Shown here in pieces: positions 1 to 9,004 of a stretch of DNA of 64,000 bases; positions within the stretch are counted from its first letter, which is position 1; every line of letters begins with the position of its first letter. A program made the translations under genes and the position numbers. A model generated the notes under the pieces. The model saw only the letters and a program-made list of their open reading frames with translations. It ran no database searches and was not told where the DNA came from. Source of the DNA: Porticoccus sp965660005 (GTDB lineage Bacteria; Pseudomonadota; Gammaproteobacteria; Pseudomonadales; Porticoccaceae); contig NZ_CBFHYF010000005.1 of assembly GCF_965660005.1 (NCBI RefSeq), positions 1 to 64,000 of the forward strand, in the 5' to 3' direction.

Positions 1-2
1 TG

Positions 3-2120
3 GAAGCTGAAAATGGCGTGCTGCAATTTCAGCCCGATTGGTTGCCACTGGAACAGCTGGATACGGTGATTACTCTGGACAACGGCGAGCTGGATGCACA
101 AATTCAATCAGCCCGCATAGGCGAAACCACTGTCCAGCGCGGCATTGTGCAGTTGCGACCGTCGCCATCTGCCGGGGGGCAACAGTTGCTGATCAAGGCC
201 GATATCAGTGGCAAAACCGGCGATGCGGTAGCGGTACTGGCCCAGTCACCATTGCGGGGGCGGGTGGATGGTCTGGCTGGTTGGAACATCTCCGGCCAGA
301 GCAGGGTGGCGCTTGATCTCATGGTTCCTCTCGCGGGTGACAATGCCGAGGGCTCCTATACCGTTGACGCCACATTGCAGAACAGTGGTCTGGCTTTGCC
401 GGACAGTGATATTGCCCTTGAACAGTTGCAGGGCATACTCCGTTATCGCGATGGTAAGGGGTTATATGGCAAAGGGCTGACGGGCAGGTTCTGGGGTGAG
501 CCGGTGTTGGCAGATATCTCCACTGATGGTGATGATTTGCTGATTGATGTAGCGGGACCCCTTGCCATGCCGGCCCTGGCCCGGTTTATCAATCTTTCAT
601 CGACGCGGATTCTGCAGGGGAAAACACCGGTTTCGGCGAAACTCTGGTTGCCCCTTGACGACGATGGTAATCCGGTCAGGCTGCAGCTCAATAGTCGGCT
701 GGAAGGTGTCAGGATCGATTTGCCCGCCCCTGCGGGCAAGACTCAGGCATCTGTGAAGAATATCCAGGTGGATGTCACACTGGCAGAAGAACAGGATATT
801 CGTATCAGTGCTGATGGCCACCTCCGTGCACACCTGAAGCAGAAAGCCGGTGTGTTGTCGCGCGGTCTGTTGGCGGTTCAGGATGATGAGGCCGAATTGC
901 CCGGACCGGGCCAATTCCGTATTACCGGCAAACTGGACTATTTTTCTATGACCGAGTGGCAGCCCTACTTCGCTGAACTCGCCAGCGGCAATACCAATGC
1001 CCCGACAGCGTTGACGACGATGTTTGATGCGCGCGTTGAGGAGCTTGAGGTGGCGGGGCTGACGGTAGATCATGCGGTGGGAAGTGGCCGGTTTTACGAA
1101 GGCGATTGGCAGGTGGTGCTGGACAGTCAACAGGCCGCCGGTCAGGCGCTGATTCCCGGTTCCCCGTCGTCACCGATTCTGCTGGATCTGGAATGGCTGA
1201 CCTTGCCGACTCCCGCACCCGAACAGGAAGCAGATGGGGATGGCGAAAGCCGCCTCGATCCGGCGCTATTTCCACTGATGCAGTTATCCATCAAAAAATT
1301 CGCCATGGGAGAGCGTACGTTCGGGCGGGTTGGCTTCCGGGCGGAGCCGCAGCCCTCCGGCGTGCTGATTTCTTCACTCGATGCCAATCTGTTGGGGCTG
1401 CAATTGGGGGGTAAGGATTACGATACTTCGGTACTCTGGACATTGAAAAATGGCATTCATGCGACCCAGTTTGATGGTCTGTTCAGTGTGGGTGATGTGG
1501 GTCAGGTCATGGAGAATTGGGGGATTCCCCCCGCGCTGGACAGTGAGGCCGGGCGCTTTTTTGCCGATCTGAGCTGGCTTGGTCAGCCCTGGGAAATATC
1601 CCCCTCCACGATGCGTGGTGCCATGTCCCTGCAACTGGAAAACGGGCGTTTTTACAAATCACCTTCCGGCACGGCCAATGCGTTGATCCGCTTGGTGGGG
1701 TTGTTTAATTTCAACAACTGGCTGCGCCGTCTGCAGCTGGATTTTTCCGATCTGTTTGAAAAAGGCATGAGTTTTGATGAGTTGCAGGGCGGTTTGGTGT
1801 TCGATGAGGGCACCATGCTGTTTGATCCGCCACTGCTGGTCAAAATGCCTTCCGGGCGGATCAAGATGGCCGGTAGCGCCGATCTGATTGCCGAGCAAAT
1901 TGATGCGTCGCTGGTCACGACATTACCCGTGGGTACCAACCTGCCCTGGGTGGCGGCACTGGTCGGTGGCTTGCCTGCCGCTGCCGGGGTTTATATCACC
2001 AGCAAGCTGTTTGAAAAGCAGGTAGATAAGTTGTCCAGTATCAGCTATCGAATCACCGGTCCCTGGGATGATCCATCGGTCAAGGTGCAGAAAATATTCA
2101 GTGATAAAGGGGCGAAATGA
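3..2120 (+). CDS. yhdP: YhdP family protein, C-terminal part (5' end outside window)
   Basis: The frame is open from the first base of the window, so only the last ~706 residues are present; the first GTG inside (position 18) is not the real start. YhdP is a very long AsmA-like/DUF3971 inner-membrane-anchored protein of the periplasm; with TamB and YdbH it moves phospholipids toward the outer membrane in enterobacteria. The visible part is beta-rich with repeated hydrophobic/Gly/Asp strands. It ends in the typical AsmA C-terminal region (NWLRRLQLDFSDLF, then KMPSGRIKMAGSADL). The stop overlaps the next gene by four bases (ATGA), so the two are probably cotranscribed; yhdP followed by a nitrilase-family gene is a usual gammaproteobacterial order. 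Confidence 0.9.
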   Translation, partial: EAENGVLQFQPDWLPLEQLDTVITLDNGELDAQIQSARIGETTVQRGIVQLRPSPSAGGQQLLIKADISGKTGDAVAVLAQSPLRGRVDGLAGWNISGQSRVALDLMVPLAGDNAEGSYTVDATLQNSGLALPDSDIALEQLQGILRYRDGKGLYGKGLTGRFWGEPVLADISTDGDDLLIDVAGPLAMPALARFINLSSTRILQGKTPVSAKLWLPLDDDGNPVRLQLNSRLEGVRIDLPAPAGKTQASVKNIQVDVTLAEEQDIRISADGHLRAHLKQKAGVLSRGLLAVQDDEAELPGPGQFRITGKLDYFSMTEWQPYFAELASGNTNAPTALTTMFDARVEELEVAGLTVDHAVGSGRFYEGDWQVVLDSQQAAGQALIPGSPSSPILLDLEWLTLPTPAPEQEADGDGESRLDPALFPLMQLSIKKFAMGERTFGRVGFRAEPQPSGVLISSLDANLLGLQLGGKDYDTSVLWTLKNGIHATQFDGLFSVGDVGQVMENWGIPPALDSEAGRFFADLSWLGQPWEISPSTMRGAMSLQLENGRFYKSPSGTANALIRLVGLFNFNNWLRRLQLDFSDLFEKGMSFDELQGGLVFDEGTMLFDPPLLVKMPSGRIKMAGSADLIAEQIDASLVTTLPVGTNLPWVAALVGGLPAAAGVYITSKLFEKQVDKLSSISYRITGPWDDPSVKVQKIFSDKGAK

Positions 2121-2947
2121 GCCGCGTCGCAGCCATTCAGATGACAAACAATGGCAGTTTGCAGGGTAACTTGCAGCAGGCGGCGACCCTGATGGAACAG
2201 GCGGCCCATCAGGGGGCAAAGCTGTTGGTGTTGCCGGAATATTTCGCCTATCAGGGCTGTCGGGATCTGCCGGCGATTGCCCGGGATGAGAAAGATGCCA
2301 ATGGTCCGGCCAGACAGTTTCTGGCAGAGCAGGCAAAACGCCATCAGGTCTGGATTGTGGGCGGAACTATCCCGGTTGCCCAACCAGTTGATCAGCGTGC
2401 GGCAGCGATGTGTTTTGTGGTGGATGCGGATGGCAGTGAGGTGGCGAATTACCAAAAGATCCATCTGTTCGATGTGCAGGTGGGTGACAGCCAGGGTCGT
2501 TATTGCGAGTCGGATGACTATCGTCACGGCAGCGAACCGGTGGTGGTAGGCAGTCCCTTCGGCAAGCTGGGATTGAGTGTTTGCTACGACCTCCGTTTTC
2601 CGGAACTCTACAGTTACCTGATGGCCCGGGGAGCAGAAATTTTGTTGGTTCCCTCCGCTTTTACGGCGACGACCGGTGAAGTGCACTGGCAATTATTGTT
2701 GCGCGCCAGAGCAGTGGAAAATCTCTGTTATGTGGTCGGTGCCAATCTGGGCGATCGGTTTCACTCAAAGCGGCCCACTTGGGGTGGCTCTGCTCTGGTG
2801 GATCCCTGGGGTCGGGTATTGGCAGAATTGGATGCGGGGCCGGGGGTGTTGGTGGCAGATGTGGATCTGGCTTATCTGAACAAATTGCGAAAAAACATGC
2901 CGCTTCACGAACACCGACGCTTTGATGTGGTCAAAACGCCATCATAA
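2117..2947 (+). CDS. Carbon-nitrogen hydrolase (nitrilase superfamily, Nit1-like amidase)
   Basis: This 276-residue protein carries the complete nitrilase triad: Glu41 in LVLPEYFA, Lys114 in NYQKIHLFDV and Cys156 in SVCYDLRFPELY. Length and motifs match the Nit1/YbeM-type omega-amidase branch, which includes enzymes that hydrolyse deaminated glutathione as a metabolite-repair step. The exact substrate cannot be read from the sequence. The ATG lies inside the stop of yhdP, indicating translational coupling. A cytoplasmic location is expected because no signal peptide is visible. Confidence 0.9.
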   Translation: MSRVAAIQMTNNGSLQGNLQQAATLMEQAAHQGAKLLVLPEYFAYQGCRDLPAIARDEKDANGPARQFLAEQAKRHQVWIVGGTIPVAQPVDQRAAAMCFVVDADGSEVANYQKIHLFDVQVGDSQGRYCESDDYRHGSEPVVVGSPFGKLGLSVCYDLRFPELYSYLMARGAEILLVPSAFTATTGEVHWQLLLRARAVENLCYVVGANLGDRFHSKRPTWGGSALVDPWGRVLAELDAGPGVLVADVDLAYLNKLRKNMPLHEHRRFDVVKTPS

Positions 2948-2964
2948 AAAACAAAGGCTCTATC

Positions 2965-3474
2965 ATGAAAACCCCCTGTTTAGGCGCACTGATGGCATTA
3001 TTGATGGTTCTCCCCCTGACGGTTTCCGCCGCAGAAATGGGTGTTGATCAAGCCCGGCAGCTCATTGAGGAGGGCCGGAATATGGAAACCATTCCCAAGG
3101 CAGTCTGGAAACAGATACTCACCCCGGCGCAGTACAGAATTCTCTGGAAGAAAGGCACCGAGCGTCCCTACACCGGGTCTCTGCTGGAGAACAAACAAAA
3201 GGGTACTTATGTGACGGCGGGCTGTCGCATTCCCGTGTTCCGCTCCGATCACAAATACGATTCCCAAACCGGTTGGCCGAGTTTCTGGAAATCCCACAAG
3301 CTGGACAATGTTGTGCTCGAGGATGACTGGTCATGGATGGGCAAGCGTGTGGAAGTGTTGTCTGCCTGCGGTGAGCACCTCGGGCATGTGTTTCAGGATG
3401 GCCCAAAACCTACCAGGTTGCGCTATTGCATCAATTCCGATGCGCTCCTGTTTATTCCTGACGAGGAGCAGTAA
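2965..3474 (+). CDS. msrB: Peptide methionine-(R)-S-oxide reductase MsrB, exported
   Basis: The protein has 169 residues. It starts with a hydrophobic signal peptide (about residues 1-23, cleavage near SAA-EMG), so it should act in the periplasm. The SelR domain covers about residues 40-165: GTERPYTG, YDSQTGWPSFW, HLGHVFQDGP, and the catalytic cysteine Cys155 in RLRYCINSDAL. It reduces methionine-R-sulfoxide in proteins. Of the two CxxC zinc pairs found in many MsrBs only the second cysteine of each remains (Cys87 and Cys135; Thr84 and about Leu132 replace the others). It lies 17 bases after the nitrilase gene and may share its transcript. Confidence 0.92.
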   Translation: MKTPCLGALMALLMVLPLTVSAAEMGVDQARQLIEEGRNMETIPKAVWKQILTPAQYRILWKKGTERPYTGSLLENKQKGTYVTAGCRIPVFRSDHKYDSQTGWPSFWKSHKLDNVVLEDDWSWMGKRVEVLSACGEHLGHVFQDGPKPTRLRYCINSDALLFIPDEEQ

Positions 3475-3509
3475 CTCCGCGTCAGGAATGGATTCGCAGG
3501 TTTATTGCC

Positions 3510-4154
3510 ATGTCGATACTGGTTACAGGTTTTGATGCCGGTCACGATCAAGTCAATGCCTCTGCGGTGCTGACAGCTTCCCTTCGGGATGATTTGCCAC
3601 AGCCATTGTACCCGCTGCGCTCACAACTCCACTTTGCCATCCTGCCCCTGAGTGCCTCTGATCTGCGCGAGGCGGTGTTGGTGCAAATAGCTGTTTGTCA
3701 GCCGAGGTTTTGTGTGTTCACCGGTCAGGCCCGGGGCCGCAATAAAGTCCACCTGGAACGATTGGCTACCAATTTGAGGGATTTTGATTCCCCGGATGTG
3801 GCGGGCTCTCAGTCGCGCGGGGAAAGGATTGAACCCGATGGCCCGGCAGCTTACTGGAGTACCCTGCCGGGACAGGAAGCGATGATAGAGCAACTCAATC
3901 GACAGGGTATTCCGGCAGCGCTATCGAACCATGCCGGCAATCATCTGTGCAACCAGTTGCTCTATCAGGTTCTGCACTGGGCGCAGCAGAACGGTTCCGG
4001 CATGGCCTGCGGTCTTGTTCATATCCCGCCTCTTCCGATACAGGTTCGCCACCAGTGGCCGGAAACCCCATTCATGCTACTGGAGATGAGTCGTGCAGCT
4101 CTGGCACAGATTCTGCTGGTGTTGGTTCAGCAGACCGGGGCATCTGCGTCGTGA
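3510..4154 (+). CDS. pcp: Pyroglutamyl-peptidase I (peptidase C15)
   Basis: This 214-residue protein removes N-terminal pyroglutamate from peptides. The Glu-Cys-His triad of family C15 is visible: Glu83 in HLERLATNL, Cys147 in SNHAGNHLCNQLLY and His171 in GLVHIPPLP. The N-terminus MSILVTGFDA corresponds to the VTGFxPF start of the family with the Pro-Phe replaced, so sequence identity to characterised enzymes is probably moderate. A cytoplasmic tetramer is known for the family. It ends 30 bases from the convergent rlmH gene. Confidence 0.85.
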   Translation: MSILVTGFDAGHDQVNASAVLTASLRDDLPQPLYPLRSQLHFAILPLSASDLREAVLVQIAVCQPRFCVFTGQARGRNKVHLERLATNLRDFDSPDVAGSQSRGERIEPDGPAAYWSTLPGQEAMIEQLNRQGIPAALSNHAGNHLCNQLLYQVLHWAQQNGSGMACGLVHIPPLPIQVRHQWPETPFMLLEMSRAALAQILLVLVQQTGASAS

Positions 4155-4184
4155 ATCAACCTGCCTGACGGGAAACCCTGTTGC

Positions 4185-4652
4185 TTAACGGTGATAGGGA
4201 TGCCCGGCATTGATACTCCAGGCGCGGTAGAGTTGTTCTGCCAGTAGTACACGCACCAGAGGATGGGGCAGGGTCAGTGCGGAAAGTGACCAGCGGCTGT
4301 CCGCTCTCGCGAGACACGCCGGTGCCAGGCCGTCGGGACCGCCGACCAGCAGGCTGACGTTGTCGCCGGAACCCTGCCACTGTTGCAACTTGATAGCCAG
4401 GTCTTCTGTACGCCAGGATTTGCCCTTTACATCCAGTGCGATAACCTGGTCCCGCTCGCCGATGGTTTTCAGCATTGCCTCGCCTTCCCGCAGGATTGCG
4501 CGCTGAATGTCGGCCCCCTTGCCTCGCTTGCCAAGTGGCAATTCGATCACCTCAATGCGGAACTCCGGGGGGAGGCGCTTGAGGTATTCGTTGCAGCCGG
4601 ATTCCACCCAGTCGGGCATTTTTGTGCCGATGGCAAGGATTCTCAGCCGCAC
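4185..4652 (-). CDS. rlmH: 23S rRNA (pseudouridine1915-N3)-methyltransferase RlmH
   Basis: At 155 residues the length equals that of E. coli RlmH (155). It is a SPOUT-class enzyme that methylates pseudouridine 1915 of helix 69 in 23S rRNA using SAM. The knotted SAM-binding segment is seen as LLVGGPDGLAPACLARAD, and the C-terminus RAWSINAGHPYHR is the conserved family ending. It follows rsfS by 6 bases, giving the standard nadD-rsfS-rlmH order. Confidence 0.96.
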   Translation of the reverse strand: MRLRILAIGTKMPDWVESGCNEYLKRLPPEFRIEVIELPLGKRGKGADIQRAILREGEAMLKTIGERDQVIALDVKGKSWRTEDLAIKLQQWQGSGDNVSLLVGGPDGLAPACLARADSRWSLSALTLPHPLVRVLLAEQLYRAWSINAGHPYHR

Positions 4653-4658
4653 CGGATT

Positions 4659-5009
4659 TTATTCCTCGCTGCTGATTCTTGGGCTGCCGGGCCGAACGGA
4701 CCAGAGTTTCTCCAGATCGTAAAACAGGCGGGTTTCCGGGAGCATGACATGTACCACGATATCGCCAAAATCCACCAGCACCCATTCCGAGGTGTCCATC
4801 CCTTCGACGCCAATGGGCTGAAAGCCGGCTTTTTTGCCTTCTTCCACCACGTTGTCCGCAAGTGATTTGACCTGGCGGTTCGAGGAGCCGCTGGCGACTA
4901 CAATCTGGTCCATGACATCGGTCAGATCACTGACATCCATGGTGATGATGTCCTTGCCCTTGATATCCTCGAGGGCGTTGAACACGATATCGATCAGTTT
5001 TTTGCTCAT
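4659..5009 (-). CDS. rsfS: Ribosomal silencing factor RsfS
   Basis: This is a 116-residue protein of the Iojap/YbeB family. It binds uL14 on the large ribosomal subunit and blocks subunit joining during starvation. Family motifs are seen in DIITMDVSDLTDVMDQIVVASGSSNRQ and GWVLVDFGDIVVHVM-like text near residue 75 (EWVLVDFGDIVVHVML). It sits between nadD (15 bases upstream) and rlmH in the usual operon. Confidence 0.96.
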   Translation of the reverse strand: MSKKLIDIVFNALEDIKGKDIITMDVSDLTDVMDQIVVASGSSNRQVKSLADNVVEEGKKAGFQPIGVEGMDTSEWVLVDFGDIVVHVMLPETRLFYDLEKLWSVRPGSPRISSEE

Positions 5010-5024
5010 TGAATGCCTTGTTGG

Positions 5025-5678
5025 TTAGTACAGCTGATGTTGGTTAATGTAGTCAATTATGTCGTCTGGTACCAGATAGCGGATGGACTCTCCCCGCTGC
5101 AATGCCTGGCGGATACCGGTGGCGGAAACGGGCAACAGGGTCATTTCCCGAATCAATAGGCCGCCAGCCGGTGTTGTCTGTAGCTCTCTGGTCTGATGGA
5201 GGCGGTGGTCCTCCACAAAATTGAGTACTTCCCCCGATTCCGGCAGATGCCAGCCTGGCCTGGCTGCCACCACAATATGAGCAAAGTCAGTCAGGTCCCG
5301 CCAGCGGTGCCACTGATTGATGGTCAGCAGTGCATCCATGCCGATACAGAGGCACAGCGGCACTTCCGGTCCGATTTCATGGCGCAGTTCGATCAGGCTG
5401 TCCACGGTATAGGAGGGGCCATCCCGGCGCAGTTCGCGGTCGTCGGCTACCAGACCCGGTTCACCGGCCAGTCCCAATTTCAGCATGGCCATTCTCTGCT
5501 TCGGCGATGCCTGTGGTAATACGCGATGAGGGGGGCGGGCGCTGGGCATCAGTCTCATCTCGGCAAGTGCCAGAAGATTTTTCAGTTCCAGTGCGGTGCG
5601 GAGATGGCCGATATGCACCGGGTCAAAGGTGCCGCCAAACAGGCCGACACCACATAATTGGTCAGAAGTCAGGGGCAT
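5025..5678 (-). CDS. nadD: Nicotinate-nucleotide adenylyltransferase NadD
   Basis: NadD (217 residues) converts nicotinate mononucleotide and ATP to deamido-NAD in NAD synthesis. The nucleotidyltransferase motif GLFGGTFDPVHIGHLRTA (about residues 12-29) and the C-terminal SATGIRQALQRGESIRYLVPD (ISSTxIR-type motif) are both present. It lies 15 bases after proA on the same strand, the common proA-nadD-rsfS-rlmH arrangement. Confidence 0.96.
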   Translation of the reverse strand: MPLTSDQLCGVGLFGGTFDPVHIGHLRTALELKNLLALAEMRLMPSARPPHRVLPQASPKQRMAMLKLGLAGEPGLVADDRELRRDGPSYTVDSLIELRHEIGPEVPLCLCIGMDALLTINQWHRWRDLTDFAHIVVAARPGWHLPESGEVLNFVEDHRLHQTRELQTTPAGGLLIREMTLLPVSATGIRQALQRGESIRYLVPDDIIDYINQHQLY

Positions 5679-5693
5679 AGCCTGGCGGCACTC

Positions 5694-6947
5694 CTATTGG
5701 CGAATTTCGCCGTGGCCGAACACGACCCATTTCTGTGAGGTGAGCCCTTCCAGGCCCACCGGGCCGCGTGCATGAATTTTGTCTGTGGAGATGCCGATTT
5801 CCGCACCCAGCCCGTATTCAAAGCCGTCGGCAAAGCGGGTGGAGGCATTGACCATGACCGAGCTGGAATCCACTTCCGCCAGGAAGCGGCCGCTGCGGGC
5901 GTCATCGGTCGTCACGATGGACTCGGTGTGCCGGGAGCCATAGTGGGCGATATGTGCCATTGCTTCATCCATATCTGCAACGATCTTGATGGACAAAACC
6001 GGGGCAAGATACTCGGTGCGCCAATCCTCTTCGGTGGCGGGCAGGCAGTCAATGACGGCGCGGGTTTTCTCGCAGCCCCGCAGTTCCACGCCCTTGGCCC
6101 GATAGGCCTCTGCCAGTCTGGGCAGAATTCTGGTGGCCACCGCCTCTGCCACCAGCAGGGTTTCCATGGCATTACAGACGCCGTAGCGGTGGGTTTTGGC
6201 ATTCAATGCGATGTCGAACGCCATCTCCAGATCAGCCTTGTCATCGATATAGACATGGCAAATGCCATCCAGATGCTTGATCACTGGTACCCGTGCCTCG
6301 CGGCTGATCCGTTCGATCAGACTCTTGCCGCCGCGTGGGATAATCACATCAACATAGTCCGTCATGGTGACCAGCTCGCCCACAGCGGCCCGGTCGATAG
6401 TCTCGATCACCTGTACGATGGCTTCCGGAAGCCCGCTGTCGGTCAGCCCTTGTCGAATACAGTCAGCGATGGCCCGGTTGGATTCAATGGCCTCGCTGCC
6501 ACCGCGAAGAATGGTAGCGTTGCCAGATTTCAGGCAGAGGCTGGCGGCATCCACCGTGACATTGGGGCGGGACTCATAAATGATACCCACGACACCGAGG
6601 GGTACGCGCATCTTGGCCACTTCAATGCCGCTCGGGCGGGTATTTCTGTCGCTGATGACGCCGATGGGATCGGGCAGTTCAGCCACCTGACGAAGACCCT
6701 CAATCATGGCATCCACACGGGCATCGTTCAGCTCGAGGCGATCAAGCAGCGCGGCATCCAGATTATTGTCGCGGCCCTTTTGTATATCGAGCGCATTGGC
6801 TTTCAAGACGCTGGACCGGTTGGCATCAAGCGCCTTGGCAATGGCCAGCAGTGCCGCATTCTTTGCCTCGGTGGAGGTGGCGGCAATGACCCGGGAAGCA
6901 GTTCTGGCCTGCTGTCCGAGTTGTTGCATGTATGATTTGAGATCCAT
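5694..6947 (-). CDS. proA: Gamma-glutamyl phosphate reductase ProA
   Basis: ProA makes glutamate-5-semialdehyde from gamma-glutamyl phosphate with NADPH for proline synthesis. I chose the ATG at 6947 (MDLKSYMQQLGQQ), which gives 417 residues, the same length as E. coli ProA. The open frame runs 78 codons further upstream, but that part has no family similarity I can see. The catalytic cysteine lies in HRYGVCNAMETLLV, and the family signature PRGGKSLIERI is present. A ~200-base gap upstream likely holds its promoter. Confidence 0.95.
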   Translation of the reverse strand: MDLKSYMQQLGQQARTASRVIAATSTEAKNAALLAIAKALDANRSSVLKANALDIQKGRDNNLDAALLDRLELNDARVDAMIEGLRQVAELPDPIGVISDRNTRPSGIEVAKMRVPLGVVGIIYESRPNVTVDAASLCLKSGNATILRGGSEAIESNRAIADCIRQGLTDSGLPEAIVQVIETIDRAAVGELVTMTDYVDVIIPRGGKSLIERISREARVPVIKHLDGICHVYIDDKADLEMAFDIALNAKTHRYGVCNAMETLLVAEAVATRILPRLAEAYRAKGVELRGCEKTRAVIDCLPATEEDWRTEYLAPVLSIKIVADMDEAMAHIAHYGSRHTESIVTTDDARSGRFLAEVDSSSVMVNASTRFADGFEYGLGAEIGISTDKIHARGPVGLEGLTSQKWVVFGHGEIRQ

Positions 6948-7153
6948 GTCATTCAGTGCAGTGATTTCAGGACCGCGCATTATATCGCTGCAAGGCAGAT
7001 AAGTCCTGATGATCCAGTGATAATTTTTATTTGGCAGACGAATACAGCGGTTGTTGTCATCCGGTGGGTGGACGAGTGTCCCTGAAACTGACTTTTTGCT
7101 GTGATGAATGATTGCCGGTCTTATGCCAAAGGTGAGCAGGCGCGCGTGGCGGG

Positions 7154-7741
7154 TTAGTGCTGGCTCATTGCGATTAGCCAACTGCGAATCTGTTGCAGGC
7201 GTTCGCCGGGATCATCCAGTTCCAGCAGGCTGATTCGCAGCTCTGGCTCTATGGGCAGCAAACGGGCCAGTTCCCAGCCCAGGGCATTGCCGTCCTGGGG
7301 TGCGACAAACGTTTGTTGCACAACGGGCTCACCTTCCGCCAGCGCCATCAGCAGATCGAGTAGATCCGCGGTAGAGTCATCCAGTGCAAGCGGTTCGTCC
7401 GGGGGACAAAATCGGACAATGCCGGTGACCAGGCCATCCTGTTCGGCCTCGCTATTGAGCAGCTGAAATCGTTGATTGCCACGTATCAGGATACCGAGCA
7501 GGCCGTTTTCAAGTTGACTCCAATCAATAATCTCGGCAATAACCCCCCAAGGGTAAACTCTGGGCACGGCGCCGACTTCAGGTCCCTCCAGAATCGGCAC
7601 GACACCGAAGGACTGCTGTTTTTTGAAACACTCGGTGATCATCCGCAGATAGCGCTGCTCAAAAATTTGCAGATTGAGCGTTGTGCCCGGAAAAAGTGGC
7701 TGTGTCAGCGGAAACAGTGGCAGCCTGGTGGTTTCTGTCAT
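7154..7741 (-). CDS. LON N-terminal (substrate-binding) domain protein
   Basis: With the ATG at 7741 (MTETTRLPLFPLTQPL) the protein has 195 residues and consists only of the LON substrate-binding domain (PF02190-type). PLFPLTQPLFPGTTLNLQIFEQRYLRMI and GCFGVVPI-like text (KQQSFGVVPIL) are diagnostic. There is no AAA or protease domain, so it is not Lon itself. Stand-alone LON-domain proteins are common in proteobacteria and their role is unsettled. The frame extends to 7819, but that longer start would run into the neighbouring gene. Confidence 0.82.
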   Translation of the reverse strand: MTETTRLPLFPLTQPLFPGTTLNLQIFEQRYLRMITECFKKQQSFGVVPILEGPEVGAVPRVYPWGVIAEIIDWSQLENGLLGILIRGNQRFQLLNSEAEQDGLVTGIVRFCPPDEPLALDDSTADLLDLLMALAEGEPVVQQTFVAPQDGNALGWELARLLPIEPELRISLLELDDPGERLQQIRSWLIAMSQH

Positions 7742-7815
7742 GGTGTACTCAATGTCAGCTAGTGGCGATGAATCTTGGTGTGTTCCTGTGCAATCAGAAC
7801 CGATGAGGAATTTTC

Positions 7816-8322
7816 TCATTGATGTGGGGAAGGTGTCAGCAATTTTGATTTCGGCACCAGCAGGGTGTCGTTATTGAAGCATTCGCCGCTGCGATAGCGG
7901 GGCGGATACCGCTGGGGTTTTTGCCAGAAGGGTCGGTAGGGGTGACGATTGTAATAGGGGTAGTAATTGTTGTAGTAGTGCTCCTCCCGATAGATCACCG
8001 GGGGCGTGGCCAATGGTTCGGGAATCAGAGCTTCTTCAGCTTCCCTGCGGGCCTGGGTTCTCTTTTCGCGATCCTGCTGCAGGCGCTCTGTGGTATTGGC
8101 CATCTGTTCGATACGGGCGTCAGCGTCATGCTGGACGCTGTCTTTCCTATCGGTGTCCGGCAGGGTAATGGTCTCCACCAGTACGGCGTTTTCCAGCGGC
8201 GCATCGCTGTAAACGACATTGCCATTGATGTCGACGGATTTGTAGACAGTCTGTCCCTGTGCCTGCACAGCAACTATGGCCAGCAGCATCAGTGCTGCTT
8301 GTCCAATACCTGTGATCCGCAT
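7816..8322 (-). CDS. DUF4124 domain-containing exported protein
   Basis: I chose ATG 8322 because a GAGGA ribosome binding site precedes it by six bases, giving 168 residues. The N-terminus is a signal peptide (about residues 1-22, ending AVQAQG). A DUF4124 motif follows: QTVYKSVDINGNVVYSDAP, typical of small periplasmic proteins of unknown function. A charged helical stretch (residues ~65-105) and a Tyr/Pro/Arg-rich tail (EHYYNNYYPYYNRHPYRPFW) follow. The tail is low complexity and probably disordered or envelope-associated. No function can be assigned. Confidence 0.75.
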   Translation of the reverse strand: MRITGIGQAALMLLAIVAVQAQGQTVYKSVDINGNVVYSDAPLENAVLVETITLPDTDRKDSVQHDADARIEQMANTTERLQQDREKRTQARREAEEALIPEPLATPPVIYREEHYYNNYYPYYNRHPYRPFWQKPQRYPPRYRSGECFNNDTLLVPKSKLLTPSPHQ

Positions 8323-8455
8323 ATCAATCCTCAAATCATTCACTCCAGCCCATTTGGACACTATAGCAGTTGCAAAGTTGTCGCTGCCGGCACGTTCATA
8401 AAATAGTCATATCTTGTTCATTTGGCCGTCACACAGGCTGCCTACTGTGTCATTT

Positions 8456-9004
8456 ATGACAACACTAAAAGCACTAGAAACACTCCACCTGCTCGATGTC
8501 GCCACTTTTTTGCGCATTGTGCAGTGGAATACCCGCAAGGGCATTCGACGGTTTGCCCGTCTCATCTCCTGCAGCGCCGATGGCTGGCTTTATCCCGTAG
8601 TCCCTGCACTGGCAGCGCTGTTCTCGATTTCTCTGGCGATACAGTTACTGATGGTGCTGGCGATCGGTTTTTCTATTGAGCGGGCAAGCTATTATGTGCT
8701 GAAGAACAGTTTCAGACGCAACCGACCACCCCGGGCCATTCCCGGCTACCAGAGTGTTATCACGGCATCGGATGAGTTCAGCTTCCCCTCGGGGCATACC
8801 TCGGGCGCGTTTCTGGTCGCAACAGCATTGGCAATGCTCCTGCCACCTGTCGGCATTGCCGGTTACTTCTATGGCTGGGCGACGTTGGTGGCACTGTCCC
8901 GCGTGATATTGGGCGTTCACTTTCCGCTGGATACACTGGCTGGTGCCCTGCTGGGTAGCAGCCTCGCCTGGGTTGCCCTGCAATTAGCCGGTGATCTGTT
9001 ATGA
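8456..9004 (+). CDS. PAP2 family membrane phosphatase
   Basis: The ATG at 8456 (MTTLKALETLHLLD) gives 182 residues; a TTG at 8414 is an alternative start and neither has a clear ribosome binding site. The three PAP2 phosphatase motifs are present in order: KNSFRRNRPP, then FPSGHTSGAF, then SRVILGVHFPLD. Several membrane helices lie between them. Such enzymes dephosphorylate lipid pyrophosphates or phosphatidate at the membrane. The stop overlaps the downstream glycosyltransferase start (ATGA), so the pair is translationally coupled and probably acts on the same lipid or glycan. Confidence 0.85.
   Translation: MTTLKALETLHLLDVATFLRIVQWNTRKGIRRFARLISCSADGWLYPVVPALAALFSISLAIQLLMVLAIGFSIERASYYVLKNSFRRNRPPRAIPGYQSVITASDEFSFPSGHTSGAFLVATALAMLLPPVGIAGYFYGWATLVALSRVILGVHFPLDTLAGALLGSSLAWVALQLAGDLL

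Noticed and set aside
5772..6935. 387-codon open frame on the plus strand opposite proA
   Set aside because: It is fully antisense to a well-conserved gene, has no recognisable family and no ribosome binding site; high-GC third positions of proA create it.
6948..7181. N-terminal extension of proA by 78 codons
   Set aside because: The start at 6947 gives exactly the family length; the extension has no family similarity.
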